A DNA stretch of 5,588 bases from JANYIP01 sp031394045 (lineage in GTDB: Bacteria; Actinomycetota; Actinomycetes; Prado026). The position numbers and the translations under genes are program-made. The notes beneath the pieces are model-generated. The model saw nothing but the letters and a program-made list of their open reading frames with translations. It had not been told where the DNA came from and searched no databases. Below are positions 5,109-5,588 of the stretch, piece after piece. The number at the start of each line of letters is the position of its first letter. Position 1 is the first letter of the stretch. The stretch spans positions 1-5,588 of the forward strand of contig JANMWN010000314.1 of the NCBI GenBank assembly GCA_031394045.1, in the 5' to 3' direction.

Positions 5109-5588
5109 ATGGTCCAGCGTCGAGAACGAGGCGAGGGCTCGCTCACGCACGACCCTGTCCGCGACCGGTGGATCGGGCGTCTCGACCTCGGCCGCGGCCA
5201 CAACGGCCACCGTATCCGGCTGAAGGTCACCGGGAAGACCCGACCCGAGGCTCGCGCTAAGTTGGACCAACTCCGCCGTGACCGTCAAGCCGGCGTCGAC
5301 CTCCTCAGCCGCAACGTCACCTTCTCCATGCTCGCCGAACGTTGGCTCGCCCGGGGTCTACCGCCCGACACGGCCGACCTGACCCGGGAAAACTACCGCG
5401 GCCTGCTCATCGTCCATCTCGTCCCAGCCTTGGGAACCAGACTCGTCAAAGACATCCGCGCCGAGCACATTGAGGAACTGCTGACCTCGATGGCCGACGA
5501 CGGCAAGTCCGCCAGCACCATGCGACACGTCCTCAACCTGAGCCGACGGATCCTGCGCATGGGCGAACAGCGCGACCTGCTCACTCGC
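5109..5588 (+). CDS. Tyrosine recombinase (phage-type integrase), N-terminal part, runs off right edge
   Basis: The frame is open for 160 codons to the window end. Residues 1-65 form an arm-binding domain: REGEGSL-like start (RERGEGSLTHD, 5-15), the RWIGRLDLG strand (20-28), then TGKTRPEARAKLDQL (44-58), the usual pattern of AP2-like integrase N-termini. Residues 71-160 form the helical core-binding domain (FSMLAERWLARG, ENYRGLLIVHLVPALG, IRAEHIEELLTSM, STMRHVLNLSRRIL). The catalytic domain with the Arg/His/Tyr residues lies beyond the window, so activity cannot be judged. It should cut and rejoin the element at the tRNA-Pro core 170 bp to the left, for insertion and excision. The gene reads away from the core into the element. 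Its codons use more A/T-ended forms (for example aaa, att, gga, cta) than the neighbouring host genes, and 5401-5460 is 60 percent GC, which fits acquired DNA. Whether the element is a prophage or a conjugative element cannot be seen. Confidence 0.88.
   Translation, partial: MVQRRERGEGSLTHDPVRDRWIGRLDLGRGHNGHRIRLKVTGKTRPEARAKLDQLRRDRQAGVDLLSRNVTFSMLAERWLARGLPPDTADLTRENYRGLLIVHLVPALGTRLVKDIRAEHIEELLTSMADDGKSASTMRHVLNLSRRILRMGEQRDLLTR

Noticed and set aside
4944..5288. A 114-codon minus-strand frame over the element end and the integrase start
   Set aside because: It is antisense to the integrase arm-binding domain and has no recognisable motif or ribosome binding site.
1..5588. CRISPR array, insertion sequence, transposase or toxin-antitoxin pair
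   Set aside because: No regularly spaced repeats, terminal inverted repeats with a transposase, or paired small genes were seen in the window.

Overview
The window is GC-rich DNA with the codon habits of a high-GC actinomycete: GTG and TTG starts, strong third-position G/C, and long shadow ORFs in the wrong frames. Genus cannot be called from the sequence. It holds six protein-coding genes, two of them cut by the window edges, plus a tRNA gene fragment that marks the end of an integrated element.

Left part (1-2340). On the minus strand, a nucleoside-phosphorylase-like gene runs off the left edge (start at 251). Just upstream on the same strand lies a small SAM-dependent methyltransferase of the METTL7-like (thiol methyltransferase-like) type, best started at a TTG at 957. 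Divergent from it is a 400-residue FAD/NAD(P)-binding oxidoreductase of the CzcO/flavin-monooxygenase type (1084-2286). The two divergent genes share a control region of about 126 bp, and a compact hairpin pair follows the oxidoreductase. A shared role for these three genes is possible but only inferred.

Middle (2341-4896). A plus-strand gene encodes a secreted lipoprotein with an LSGC lipobox and no family I recognise. It converges on a minus-strand epoxide hydrolase of the microsomal type, which has its EHN domain, nucleophile Asp, oxyanion HGWP motif and catalytic His, but an unusual residue where the family's catalytic Glu/Asp is expected.

Right end (4897-5588). Minus-strand bases 4897-4939 match the 3' part of a tRNA-Pro(GGG), from anticodon-loop position 32 to the acceptor end. 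The 5' half of the tRNA is absent. About 170 bp further on starts a tyrosine recombinase (integrase), cut by the window end after its arm-binding and core-binding domains. This is the layout of an element integrated into the 3' end of a tRNA gene: host DNA to the left of the fragment, the element to the right. The DNA between fragment and integrase is clearly less GC-rich than the host genes (54 of 100 bases in 4941-5040) and carries short direct repeats and a palindrome that could be integrase or regulator binding sites. The element's cargo lies outside the window, so nothing can be said about it here.
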